Origin: Christensenellaceae bacterium
GTDB taxonomy: Bacteria; Bacillota; Clostridia; Christensenellales; SZUA-584
Assembly: GCA_012719815.1 (NCBI GenBank)
Contig: JAAXZP010000027.1
Span: forward strand, 1 to 17,224
DNA length: 17,224 nt
Direction of reading: 5' to 3'
A model generated the notes under the pieces. The model had not been told where the DNA came from and searched no databases. It saw only the letters and a program-made list of their open reading frames with translations. Every line of letters begins with the position of its first letter. Position 1 is the stretch's first letter. A program made the translations under genes and the position numbers. Shown here in pieces: positions 1 through 10,400 of this stretch.

Positions 1-924
1 CACATACGGTTCCCGCGACAGCCGCGCCAGCTTCACATAGGCGTCCTCACCGGACTTGATTGTCGCCAGCTCCGCGGTACGCTCCTCCTCGTAGACCTGC
101 CCAAACCGGCGGTTCTCGTCCGGGCCGCCCACGATATAGCCGCACACCGCGTACCCCACGCCGAACGGCCCTTCGTAACTGCGGAAATCCGGCGTCACCG
201 CGCGGCCGTCCAGCGCCCCTGCCATCTCGATAAACGAGCGCAGCCCGCATTCGCCCGCCGCCTCGCAGAACGATTCGCCCATGCGCAGGAAGGCCATAAA
301 ATCGCCCGTCTTCATCGCATCCGTCACCCGTTTGTCAAATTCCGGCCCCTCAGGCGCATAGCCGTAAGGCCCGTCCGCCTTCAGCCTGTGCGAAAGATCC
401 CCGCTCGCCACAAACACGATGCGACGGCGCAGCCTTTTGGCCGCCCGCGCCACCAGTTGGCCGAACCGGTAGTGCACAATCAGCGGCTGCCCGGACAGCG
501 ACACGCGCACCAGCTTATAGTCCTTTATCTGCTGCTCGATGAAATACAGCGGCACCAGCGTACCGTGGTCCAGCGCCGCGTCCTTCTCGCCCAGCGTCCC
601 GGCCCTCAAGTCCTCCTCAAAGGCCAGCTCCGCAATCGCCTCCACCAGCTCCGTATCGTATTCCTTTTCCACCGACACCTGGGGCGCACCGAAGCGGGCA
701 AAGCTCCCCAGGGCTGAAGACCCCGGCGATATGTGGATGTAATCCGCATACATCACCGAATGCGGCGACGCCAGCACGATGGTGTCCGGCTTTATTGCGG
801 CAATTTGGCGCGACACGTATTGCATCGCCTCAGTCGTCGCTTTAATTCCCCTCTCCTCACCGCGTCCCACCGCAGGCACAATCAGCGGCGGGTGCGGCAT
901 AATGCACGCATATTCCACAGACAT
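1..924 (-). CDS. AmmeMemoRadiSam system protein: Memo/LigB-like domain + AMMECR1 start (partial, runs off window)
   Basis: The frame is open for 308 codons from ATG at 924 to the window edge, so the C-terminus is missing. Residues 1-280 resemble the LigB/Memo fold (class III extradiol dioxygenase-like): MPHPP (His11), ASPHS (His55), LDHGT (Asp119-His120) and ASGDLSH (Asp176, His179), all candidate metal or active-site positions. Around residue 292 the segment EDAYVKLARLS begins, which matches the N-terminus of an AMMECR1 domain. The fusion is typical of 'AmmeMemoRadiSam system protein A' in Firmicutes, usually found near a radical SAM partner, which would lie outside this window. Its biochemical role is not established. 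The start is supported by AGGAGG at 934-939, 9 nt upstream, and an extended -10 promoter. A terminator separates it from the NRPS operon, so a functional link to that operon is not indicated. Confidence 0.88.
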   Translation of the reverse strand, partial: MSVEYACIMPHPPLIVPAVGRGEERGIKATTEAMQYVSRQIAAIKPDTIVLASPHSVMYADYIHISPGSSALGSFARFGAPQVSVEKEYDTELVEAIAELAFEEDLRAGTLGEKDAALDHGTLVPLYFIEQQIKDYKLVRVSLSGQPLIVHYRFGQLVARAAKRLRRRIVFVASGDLSHRLKADGPYGYAPEGPEFDKRVTDAMKTGDFMAFLRMGESFCEAAGECGLRSFIEMAGALDGRAVTPDFRSYEGPFGVGYAVCGYIVGGPDENRRFGQVYEEERTAELATIKSGEDAYVKLARLSREPYV

Positions 925-956
925 GATCCATGCCCTCCTGTTTTCCCCTTTTCCTC

Positions 957-965
957 ATTATACCA
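957..965 (-). promoter_or_regulatory. Extended -10 promoter for the Memo/AMMECR1 gene
   Basis: The minus strand reads TGGTATAAT here: a perfect TATAAT hexamer (962-957) preceded by the TGn extension. No good -35 is seen (GTGTGT at a 17-nt spacer), which extended -10 promoters tolerate. The predicted start is near 950, giving a leader of about 25 nt that contains the AGGAGG ribosome binding site (939-934) of the gene starting at 924. It lies directly after the terminator of the upstream operon. Confidence 0.65.
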
Positions 966-1020
966 CTTTGCCGCGATAAACACACGGGTGTCTCCGCCGC
1001 CTGTCAGGCAGCAGCAGATG

Positions 1021-1058
1021 AAAAAGCCTCACTCCAGGTTGCGCAAAAGTGAGGCTTT
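1021..1058 (-). terminator. Intrinsic terminator of the NRPS/two-component operon
   Basis: A perfect 11-bp inverted repeat (1023-1033 against 1048-1058; AAAGCCTCACT / AGTGAGGCTTT) flanks a 14-nt loop. On the minus strand the stem ends in TTTTT (1025-1021). It lies 25 nt after the stop codon of the response regulator gene and before the promoter of the next gene. No plus-strand gene ends here, so it is assigned to the minus-strand operon. Confidence 0.87.
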
Positions 1059-1082
1059 GGGGCTACTGATATTGCCGTCCTG

Positions 1083-2633
1083 TTACATCTGGCCAACTCT
1101 GTGGAAGGCATCTTCCGGCACCGTGGAGGCGAGCATCGCCTGCAGCTCCTCGTCGTTGTCCAGCAGATCCAGCAACGCGTCCACCACCTTTGGGTCAAAT
1201 TGCGTGCCCTTGCCCTGTATCAGCTGGCGGCGCGTCTCCGCCAGCGTCAGATGGCGGCGATAATGGCGATCGCTCATCATGGCGTCAAACGCGTCAGCCA
1301 CCGATATGATGCGCGCAAGCGGCTCTATCTGCTCTCCCTTAAGCCTGTCCGGATAGCCGCGGCCGTCCATATGCTCGTGATGGTGCCGCACGATGGGCAC
1401 AATATCCGCGAACATGGACACCGCGGACAGTATCATAGCGCCTTTGATGGGATGGCGCTTGACCTCCTCGTATTCCTCGGCGCTCAGCGCATCGCTCTTG
1501 AGCAGTATGTCGTCCGCCGTGCCGATCTTGCCGATGTCGTGGAACACGCCGGCAATGCGCAGCTTTTCCAGCTCCTCCTCCGATAGTCCCATCCGCCTGC
1601 CTATTTTGGTGGCGTAGTAGGATACGCGGTCGGAATGCCCGCGCGTGTATTCATCCTTGGCATCCACCGCGAGCCGCAGCACCTCGATGGTGTCCATATA
1701 CCGCACCTTGAGCTGCGCGTAGGTGTTGCTCAATTCCTCATTTTTGGTGTTCACCAGCGAGTGCAGGAAAGCGTTGTTGATGGAGGACGCAGCCTGCCTC
1801 GCGTATATCTGCAGCAGCTTGATGCTTTCGTCCGTGTCGATACCGCTCACATAGATCGCGCCGATGGCCGAGTTGTTCTCGTCCCCCAGCGGGAATATCA
1901 CGCCGTCCGTGTGCTTGACAACCGTCATGTCAGTGCGCGCACGCCCGATGGCTTCCATCAATTGGGGGTCCAGCAGATCCGGAAACGCATCAATATCGAC
2001 ATTGTATCGCCCGATACCCTTGAATATGCTCTTGCGGGCTTCATCGCCCGGAGTCAGTTCATTGCTCGGAATGTCGTCCACCAGTATGAAAGCATCCGCG
2101 CTGCCCGTCATCGGCAAAAGCTGCTTCAATATCTCTTCCAGTATGTTGCCGATAGGCTGCAGCTGGTATATCTTGGGCACGGACCCCAGTATGCTCTGCA
2201 GGCCGTCGCGGAACTGCTTGATGGTGCGCATCTGCGATATCGATTTGATGCCCGACTCAATTAGCAATTGAAGCTGGTCCAGCCGGTCGCTCTTCTCGCA
2301 GTATGCCTGAATATCCAGCGACTTGATGGTGCTGATGGGCGGAGCCAGGTCCTTGTGGCCTGTCAGCAGCAGTATGTAAAGCTCGGAGTTGGTCTTGCGT
2401 ATCTCCTGCACCACTTCCTCGCCGTGGATGGGCTGCATGAAATAGTCCAGTATCAGCAGGTCGTAATGTTCGCGCTTCAGCTCTTCCAAAGCCTCCAGCG
2501 GGTTGGAGAAACACGCGCACCAGTAACCATTGCGATTCAGAAGAGCCTGAATGCTATCGAGTATGCCTTCCTCGTCGTCCACCACCATAATTTTATACTC
2601 TTTTGATAGCTCCAACCTCTGGTGCTTACGCAA
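1083..2633 (-). CDS. Response regulator: REC domain, middle sensor-like region, HD-GYP phosphodiesterase domain
   Basis: About 517 residues. The REC domain (about 12-125) has the acidic pair Asp19-Asp20, phospho-acceptor Asp63 (LLILD), Thr91 (LLLTG) and Lys114; the loop after Asp63 reads YFMQP, one residue longer than the usual D-x-x-M-P. A middle region (about 140-310) resembles the GAF/DUF3369-type segments found between REC and HD domains. The HD-GYP domain (about 315-500) shows GHSDR, FHDIGKIG (His366-Asp367), HHHEHMDGRGYP (GYP at 427-429) and ADAFDAM. HD-GYP proteins usually hydrolyse cyclic di-GMP, so that is the predicted output; activity is not shown. The start is taken at TTG 2633, because GGAGGG (2647-2642) lies 8 nt upstream and the kinase stop overlaps by 8 nt. 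A GTG at 2642 falls inside that ribosome binding site, and the later ATG would remove the first REC strand. Confidence 0.9.
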   Translation of the reverse strand: MRKHQRLELSKEYKIMVVDDEEGILDSIQALLNRNGYWCACFSNPLEALEELKREHYDLLILDYFMQPIHGEEVVQEIRKTNSELYILLLTGHKDLAPPISTIKSLDIQAYCEKSDRLDQLQLLIESGIKSISQMRTIKQFRDGLQSILGSVPKIYQLQPIGNILEEILKQLLPMTGSADAFILVDDIPSNELTPGDEARKSIFKGIGRYNVDIDAFPDLLDPQLMEAIGRARTDMTVVKHTDGVIFPLGDENNSAIGAIYVSGIDTDESIKLLQIYARQAASSINNAFLHSLVNTKNEELSNTYAQLKVRYMDTIEVLRLAVDAKDEYTRGHSDRVSYYATKIGRRMGLSEEELEKLRIAGVFHDIGKIGTADDILLKSDALSAEEYEEVKRHPIKGAMILSAVSMFADIVPIVRHHHEHMDGRGYPDRLKGEQIEPLARIISVADAFDAMMSDRHYRRHLTLAETRRQLIQGKGTQFDPKVVDALLDLLDNDEELQAMLASTVPEDAFHRVGQM

Positions 2634-4461
2634 TTTGGTCACCCTCCGCAGTTGTTTCAGCCAGCAGCAAAGGCACTTGTATATGGAACTTGGTCCCCTG
2701 GCCGGGGCTGGATTCAAACCACATATTGCCCCTGAACATACCCTTGATGGTGCTGTACGACATATACAGCCCGAGGCCCGTTCCGTACTTGCCCTTTGTT
2801 GTCACCATTTCCTTGAACAGGCGGTCCTTTATTTTCTCGTCTATCCCCTTACCGAAGTCGCACACCGTGATAAGCAGCGTATTACCCTCGCGGACCACCT
2901 TGAGAATTACTTCACCGCCCTTGCCCTCGTAAGCCTGAATGGCGTTGACGACGACATTGTCGATCACCTGCACCATGCTGTTCACATCGCCGCTGATGCG
3001 CAGGCGGGTATCCGCCTGGATTTCCTCACGGTAACGGCATTTATTTTTGACGATCTCGTGCTGCATCAGTATTTTGACGCGCTTGAGCATCTCATCCAGG
3101 GTAAACCAGGTGAGGTCGGTATTTGCAAACGTCGTCGCCTGGTCTTTCACCGTGGATATGACTTCGGACATATAGCTCATATGCAGCCTCATGCGGCCCA
3201 GCCATTTTTTCATCTCGCCCGCAATTTCGGCATGGTCTTCCGCCGTGACCTCAGGGTCTCCTATGGACGCCGCATATTCATCCACCAGCCATTCCACCTG
3301 GTCGATGCCGCCAGCTACCGACATGATGGGTGTTTTCAGGTTGTGCGCAATGCCGCCGATCAGCTGCCCCAGCGACGCCAGGCGCTCGCGCTCCAGCAAT
3401 ATCGCCTGGTTTTCCTGTATCTTGAGCATATCCTTGATATGCTGGGTGATGTTCTTAAACAGCAGAATGACTGCAGTGCACCTGTCCCATTGGATAATGG
3501 GCGTAAATTCCACGGTATAATACTGCTTGGAGTCTCCCGTATCCACCTCGATATCCTTGACCAGCGTGGACTCGGCCTCGGCTGCGCTCAAAATGAGCTC
3601 TCTATACTGCTCAGCACTCAGATTGGAACGATCCGAACTCTTCAAAAGAGTATAAAAATTTTCGCCGCGCTGCAAGCCGGTAATGTAATGGAAATTATCC
3701 ACATAGGTCTTGTTGAACTCGATGATGTTCATATCGGTATCCACCACGATAAAGCCATCGGAGATACGGTTAATAACGGTCTGCAGCGCGATGGGCGACA
3801 CTTTAAGCAGATTGAACCGGAACATCGCGAGCAGGTAGAGCAACAGCATGAACGTAAAACCGATGGGGGTGGAATACACGTCAAAATCCGGAACGCCCAG
3901 CGTATAACAGATGTTCGGCACCGTGGGGATGATGGTGCCGATAATGATAAGCAGCGCCTGTATTGAGAAAAGCCCGCGGCTTTTGATCGCCACATAGCAC
4001 ATGTAAATGAAACCGACTGTCAGGCAGATATACGAATAAGCCGCGTGAAAATAAAAATATGAGCCAAATATATTGGGCTCTCCGACTTTTCCGTATTCCA
4101 GGTAAAACAGGTGGTGGTAATCGTTGGTCCAGGCCATCACCTGTGTGACCAGCGGCACAATACAGAGCAACAGATACGGCTTAGTCACATGCTTGCCCGA
4201 ATAGGCCCGCGCCAGAAAAACAAGCGATACCGGCACCATGCCCGCGCCGATATACGTGATGTTCTCCCAGAATATTACCATCGGCTGGTTGCCGGCGGAG
4301 AGGCCGCGCGCCAGCACGCTGGCCGACCATATGAACAATTCCACAATGACCAGTATGAATACATAATGGAGCTGTCTCTTGTTTTGGAGCAATATGGTGT
4401 AGACAAGCATGACGATCAGCATCAGGAATGTCACACATATTGCGTAAAACCCAATACCCAT
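2626..4461 (-). CDS. Sensor histidine kinase with 7TM N-terminus and PAS domain
   Basis: 611 residues. The N-terminal ~215 residues contain about seven hydrophobic helices and resemble the 7TM sensor module found on Firmicute histidine kinases. A PAS domain follows (about 225-342; SDGFIVVDTDMNIIEFN). The H-box has phospho-acceptor His373 in AHNLKTP, with Asn where most kinases have Glu or Asp. The ATPase domain has an N-box (DNVVVNA, 501-507), G1 (DFGKGID, 535-541) and G2 (GTGLGL, 560-565). It should autophosphorylate and pass phosphate to the REC-HD-GYP protein encoded next (8-nt overlap). Its ATG overlaps the NRPS stop by one base (TGATG), with GGAGAG just upstream inside the NRPS gene. Kinase production is therefore probably tied to NRPS production. 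The ligand is unknown; the operon product is an obvious candidate. Confidence 0.93.
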   Translation of the reverse strand: MGIGFYAICVTFLMLIVMLVYTILLQNKRQLHYVFILVIVELFIWSASVLARGLSAGNQPMVIFWENITYIGAGMVPVSLVFLARAYSGKHVTKPYLLLCIVPLVTQVMAWTNDYHHLFYLEYGKVGEPNIFGSYFYFHAAYSYICLTVGFIYMCYVAIKSRGLFSIQALLIIIGTIIPTVPNICYTLGVPDFDVYSTPIGFTFMLLLYLLAMFRFNLLKVSPIALQTVINRISDGFIVVDTDMNIIEFNKTYVDNFHYITGLQRGENFYTLLKSSDRSNLSAEQYRELILSAAEAESTLVKDIEVDTGDSKQYYTVEFTPIIQWDRCTAVILLFKNITQHIKDMLKIQENQAILLERERLASLGQLIGGIAHNLKTPIMSVAGGIDQVEWLVDEYAASIGDPEVTAEDHAEIAGEMKKWLGRMRLHMSYMSEVISTVKDQATTFANTDLTWFTLDEMLKRVKILMQHEIVKNKCRYREEIQADTRLRISGDVNSMVQVIDNVVVNAIQAYEGKGGEVILKVVREGNTLLITVCDFGKGIDEKIKDRLFKEMVTTKGKYGTGLGLYMSYSTIKGMFRGNMWFESSPGQGTKFHIQVPLLLAETTAEGDQIA

Positions 4462-7400
4462 CAGCTCTCCGTTCTCCTTTCGGCCCGCACTGCCTCGATG
4501 ATGCTCATAAAGCGGCTAATATACGCCCCATCGATCACGGGCCACTCAAACCCGGCTTTCTTCAACCTGCGGTCGGTCAGCTCCGCCGATACGGTAATGG
4601 TGGGCGGCCTGTATCCCGGGTTCAGTTCCTCCATCAGCCCGGTCAGTACATCCAGACGGCCCCGGCGCGAAAGCTCGCTCAGTTCCGCCGCGAACTCCCG
4701 GTCGGACACCACCCGGATGCGGCGGCCGCAAGCTTCCATCAGGCTTATCAGTTCACCGCCTGTCAGCAGGTTGGTATTGTACACATTGTATATCGGTAAA
4801 ATATCGTCAGAGATTAGCGATAGCGCAATAATTGCGCGCGCGCACGCGTCCGCAGGCGTCATTTCCACCCGCATGGCCAGCATGCGCAGCGGTATGCTCT
4901 GAAGCGTGCACAGCGTCCTTAACCGGTTGGAGAAAGCGTTCCTCTCCGGACGCATCTGGAACCGCCCGTCCGTGGTCGCCGTCAGGTTGCCCACGCGGAA
5001 AATGCGCGCATTGAGCCCGCCCGCCATCGCGTCCAGCACATGGCCTTCGGCGAGGAACTTGCTGCGCACATAGTCGTTGTCGGCGTAGTTCTGACCGATA
5101 TCGTAGCTCATCTCGTCGAACACCGAATGTTCCCCCGAACCGTCGGCCAGCGCCGTGCCTGCAACGCTGGTCGTCGATATGTGCAGCAGTGCGGCGTCCA
5201 GTTCCTTTGCCAGCGCAATGGCATGTTTCGTGCCGTCCACGTTGACGCGGTCAAACATATCGGCGTGGCCCACATGGTCGGTCAACGCCGCGCAGTGGAT
5301 GACGGTGTCCACGCCTTCCAGCGCGCGCCGCGCCCTGGGCCCAAGCCCGAAGCCCTCCTGCGCGATATCCCCGCACAGCACCGATATCCGGCTGTCCGGT
5401 GCCGCAGCCAGCCCGAAATAGTACGCCCGCACGTCATAAAAACGCCTCATAGCCGCCGCATCGTTCTGCGCACGCACCAGGCAGTGCAAACGCACATCCG
5501 GCAGCTTGAGCAGCTCCGCCGCCAGCAGCGCGCCCAGATAGCCGGTCGCGCCCGTCAGCAGTATGTTTTTCATCTTCGGCGGCTTCAGATGCGGGTAGTC
5601 GGGCACCGCCGCCGTCCTCTTTGCCGCGTTTTCGGCAGCCGGCGCGGACGCAGCGCCGCCCGTATTGAGGCTTGCGCATACGCCGCGCAGCGTCTGTTTC
5701 TCATAGAACGTGCGCGTGCTGATGGACCATCCGTACTGCAGTATCGCCGCCTGCACCTTGATGACGCCCAGCGAATCGCCGCCCAGTTCAAAGAAGTTGC
5801 ACTCCGGCCCGATATTGGTCACTCCCAGCACACGGGACCACACGCGCGCCATCTTCTTTTCCACAGCGCTCATCGTCCCCTTTTCAACGCGCGCGCCGGG
5901 TCTCGTCCGATCCGGCTCGGGCAGCGCCTTGCGGTCCACCTTGCCGTTCAGCGTGGTGGGCAGCGCCGGCATTGCGACGAAAAACGACGGCACCATATAC
6001 ACAGGCAGCTTCGCGGACAGATGCTCGCGCAGCGCCGCGGCAGTTACGTCCGATTCGGCCACGTAATACGCGCAAAGATATTTTTCCGCGCCCTCTCCCC
6101 AGTCCTTGACCACGGCCTCGCGGACGCCCTTCACCTGGCGGAGAGCCGCCTCAATCTCGCCCAGCTCGATTCTCAGGCCGCGTATTTTGACCTGGTGGTC
6201 CGCACGCCCGCTCATCTCGATCTCGCCGTCCTCCCGGAATGCGCACACGTCGCCCGTCTGGTACATGATATGGCCGGGCCAGAACGGATCGGGCACAAAA
6301 CGGGCACGAGTCAGCGTTTCTCTGCCCAAATAGCCCGAGGCCACCCCCGCGCCGCTGATATACAGCTCACCCAGCACACCGACGGGCACCGGACGGCGGT
6401 ACGCGTCCAGTATGTACATGCGCGTGTTGGCAATCGGCCGCCCGATGGTGACGAATGAGGCATAGGTCAAATCCTTGAACGACGCGTACACCGTGGCTTC
6501 GGAAGGCCCGTAGCCGTTGATGATACGCACACCTGGAATGTGCTTTCGCAGGAGCTTGAGCAGCGATACCGGTACCATCTCGCCGCCCAGCACAATCTTT
6601 CTGATATGGCGCCCGGCCGCCGCGCGGAACGCCGCGCTTTCCATCATGACGCGCATCCGGGTGGGCGTGGTCTGTATGTACTGCACGCCGTACGTGTCGA
6701 TCAGCGGGGCGATGAGATGCGCCTGCCGCAGCTCTTCCTCGGTGCAGAGCACCAGCGTGCTGCCGTTCATCAGCGGCAGCACCGCGTCGCCGATGAATAT
6801 GTCGAACGCGACGGTGGTAACGGAAATGCTGGTCTGCTCCGGGTCAAAACCGATGGTGCGCCGGGTGTCCTCATAAAGGTTCAGCAGCCCGCGCCGGGGC
6901 AGCGCCGTACCCTTGGGCTGGCCGGTGGAACCCGACGTGTAGATGACATAGGCCGCGTCTTCAGGCCGGTCAATGGCGGGCAGGTTACCGCACGGACCAC
7001 TGTCCGGCACGTCCCCTACATGCAGCACCTTCCCCTCAAACGGCACATTAACCGAGCCGTCCGCCAGCAGTATCTTCGTGCCGCTGTCCGACAGCATAAA
7101 AGCCAGCCGTTCCACCGGATACGACACGTCCAGCGGCAGGTAAGCGCCGCCGGCTTTCAACACGCCGAAAAGCGCGGCCATCAGGTCGGCACTGCGCCGC
7201 ATGCACAGCGCCACCACCGTGTTGCGGCCCACGCCTTCTTCGCGCAGCAGGCGGGCGAAGCGGTTGGCCCGCTCGTTGAGCTCCCTGTAGCTCAGCGGCA
7301 CGCCTTCGCAGATCACCGCCGTCTTGTCCGCAAACCGTTCGGCGATTTCCTCGAAAACGGACTGGACAGTACGCTCCCTTTCCAGCGGGAGGTCCGTCTG

Positions 7401-10400
7401 GTTAAAGCCCTGAGTGACCTGCCACAGCTCCCGCTGCGTGAGCATTGTCACGTCCTTGATGGGCTTGTCCGGCTCAGCCGGCAGCATCTCGGCCAGTCGG
7501 CAGAAATGCTCGGCCATGCGCACAATCCGGGCCTTTTTAAACAGCCGCGTATTGTATTCAAACTGGCAGAACAGGCCGTTCCGCTCCAGCACTTCCAGCG
7601 TGAGGTCCAGCTTGGAGACGCCGGGGTCAAACGGATACGGCTCCGCGCCGGGTATCGGCAAGGCTGTCTCTCCCCTCAGCTGGTTCAGCATGACGTCGAA
7701 CACCGGGTTGCGCGACAGGTCGCGCGGCAGCCTGAGGTCTGCCACGATATGCTCGAGCGGGTAATCAGCGTTGGCCAATGCCGCAAACGCGTTTCGCGAC
7801 AAATCCCTGAAGAATTCGGAGAAGCTGCGGTCCCCGCGCGGATAATTGCGCAGCGGCACCGTGTTGATAAACACGCCCACCATGTCCTGCAACTCCGGAC
7901 GGGTCCGGCCCGCTACGGGCGTGCCCACGATGATATCCTCCTGCCCGGTGTAGCGCGACAGCAGCACGTTGAACACCGCCAGCACCGCCATGAACAGCGT
8001 GCCGCCATGCTGCGCCGCAAATGTTCTGAGCGCCTCCGTGGTCTTGGGCGGCAGATCAAATGCGTAGCGCGCGCCTTCAAAGCGCTGCTGGGGCGGCCGC
8101 GGCTTGTCGGTATGCAGATTCAGCACCGGCAGTTCACCGGAAAGCTCCGTCTTCCAGAAGTCGCGCTGGCGCTCCAGCATGCCCTCGTCCACCGATTCGC
8201 GCTGCCAGACAGCGTAATCTTTATACTGAAGCGTCACGGGCGGCAGCGTTTTGCCCTCGTACAGCGCCGACAGCTCTTCCATCAGCACCTGCACCGAGCG
8301 CGCGTCGCAGACGCTGTGGTGCATGTCGATGTACAGCAGCCGCTTTACGCCGGTGTCGATCAGCGCCGCCCGCATCAGCGGGGCCTGCCCCATATCAAAC
8401 GGCTTAATCAGAGATTTGAGCACAGTTTTCAAGCGGCGGGGCTCGCAGGAGATCCTCTCCAGCTTAAACGGCACCCATTTCTCCACACGCTGGCACAGCT
8501 CGCCGTTGTGCATCACAAACCGCGTGCGCAGCGCATCATGCCGTTCAATCAAAGCTTCAAACGCCGCGCCCAGCCGCTTTTCATCCGTCTCATCAGGCAG
8601 AATGAAGGCTGCCGGCATATTGTACGTGATGGCGTCTTCTCCCTGAGAAAGCACCCACATGCGCTGCTGCGCCGACGATACCGGATAATACTCCTTTATG
8701 GGGACGGGTTTTATCGGCCGGTAGTCCTGCGCTTCCGCCGCATCGATCATCGCCGCAAAATCCTTCAGCAGCGGCGAACGGTTCACATCTTCCAGATTGA
8801 TCTCCACTGAAAAACGCAGTTGCACCTGCGCGAGCACGCGCACGATGCTGAGCGAATCGCCGCCGATGTCGAAGAAGTTGTCGTTGCGACCGATGGTCTT
8901 GACATTCAGTATATTGCTCCAGATCTCCGCCAGCGCTATCTCCGTAGGCGTTTCCGGCGGTTCAAAATCGTCGATCAGCGTCTCCCGCGCCTCCAGCGGG
9001 TCGGGCAGACGCTTGCGGTCCACCTTGCCGCTGGTGTTATAGGGCAGACTGTCCACCGTCATGAACCAGGACGGCACCATGTAGGCGGGCAGGTCGCGCA
9101 AAAGATGCGCCTTCAGCTCGGCCCGCGGCGGCGGGTTCCCCACAAGGTACGCGCACAGGTACTTGCGCCCCTCCGCATCCTCGCGGGCAGCAACGGCGCA
9201 GGCCGTCACGCCCGGCACCTGCAGCAGGCGGCTTTCAATCTCCGCCAGCTCGATGCGGTAGCCGCGTATCTTGACCTGCTGGTCAATGCGCCCTAAAAAC
9301 TCGATCTCGCCCAGCGGATACCAGCGCACCAGGTCGCCCGTACGGTAGACTCTCTCGCCCGGCCGGAACGGGTCAGGCACGAAACGCTCTGCGGTCATCT
9401 CCGGTTTGCCGAGATAGCCGCGCGCCAGCCCCGGCCCGCCGATATACAGCTCGCCCGGCACGCCGATGGGCACGGGGTTCATGTATTTGTCCAGAATATA
9501 AGCCTTTACGTTGTGCATCGGCCTGCCGATGTTGGGGCTCTTCGCGTTGGTCAGATCGCTGATGGTGCAGATAATGGTAGCCTCGGTGGGTCCGTAATAG
9601 TCGCTGATGCGGGCATCCGTCACCTGCTGCACCTGGGACAGCAGCTGTTCGTTCACGACGTCGCCGCCCATGCCCACCTCGCGGAAATCTCGCAGGCAGG
9701 ACGCGCCCTGCTTGTCGGCAAGTATTTGTTCCATGCGCCCGGGCGTCACCGTCATCATGTTGACCCCGGTCGATTTGATCAGCCTCACCAGGTTGCGCGG
9801 TATCGCCAGCTCGTGTTCCTGGGCGAGCACCAGCGTATTGCCGCTTATCAGCGTGGGCAACAGCTCCATCAGGCTGACGTCAAACGAAATGGACGATGAG
9901 CCCAGCATACGCGCGCCGGGCCGGCAATCCCAGATGCGCAGCATCGAATACACGAAGTGCACGATGGACCGGTTTTCAATCTGCACGCCCTTGGGCTGGC
10001 CGGTGGATCCGGACGTGTATATGATATAAGCCAGGTTTTCCGGCCTGCAATTCGTCTCGGGGCAAGTAGCGGGCTCAAGCTCAATGTCGGTTGGCATGAC
10101 GGTGATGCTTTCGTCCACAGTATGATGGGGTAACAGTTCGGACGACACCAGCAGCACCTTGGCGCTGCTGTCTTTCAGTATGTATGCCACCCGTTCTGGA
10201 GGAATCTCCGAATCGATGGGCAGAAACGCGCCGCCGGATTTGCTCACCGCCAGCACGCAGACGGGATAGTCCAGCGTCCGCCTCAACAGCAGGCCCACGA
10301 CATCCTCAGGCCCTATGCCTTTGCTGCACAGATACTGCGCCAGCGCGGACGAGCGCTCGTCCAGCTCGCGGTAAGTCATGGATTTGCCGCCGCAGATGAC

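Noticed and set aside
388..1263. Several plus-strand open frames opposite the Memo/AMMECR1 gene and the terminator
   Set aside because: They are antisense shadows of GC-rich minus-strand coding DNA, with low-complexity Arg/His/Ser-rich translations and no motifs or ribosome binding sites.
2634..2717. N-terminal extension of the response regulator up to 2717
   Set aside because: It would lie inside the kinase coding sequence, has no matching domain, and bypasses the strong ribosome binding site at 2647-2642.
6540..8810. 756-codon plus-strand open frame inside the NRPS
   Set aside because: The translation is His/Arg/Gln-rich with no domain pattern, while the opposite strand has complete C, A and T motifs; it is a codon-bias artefact.
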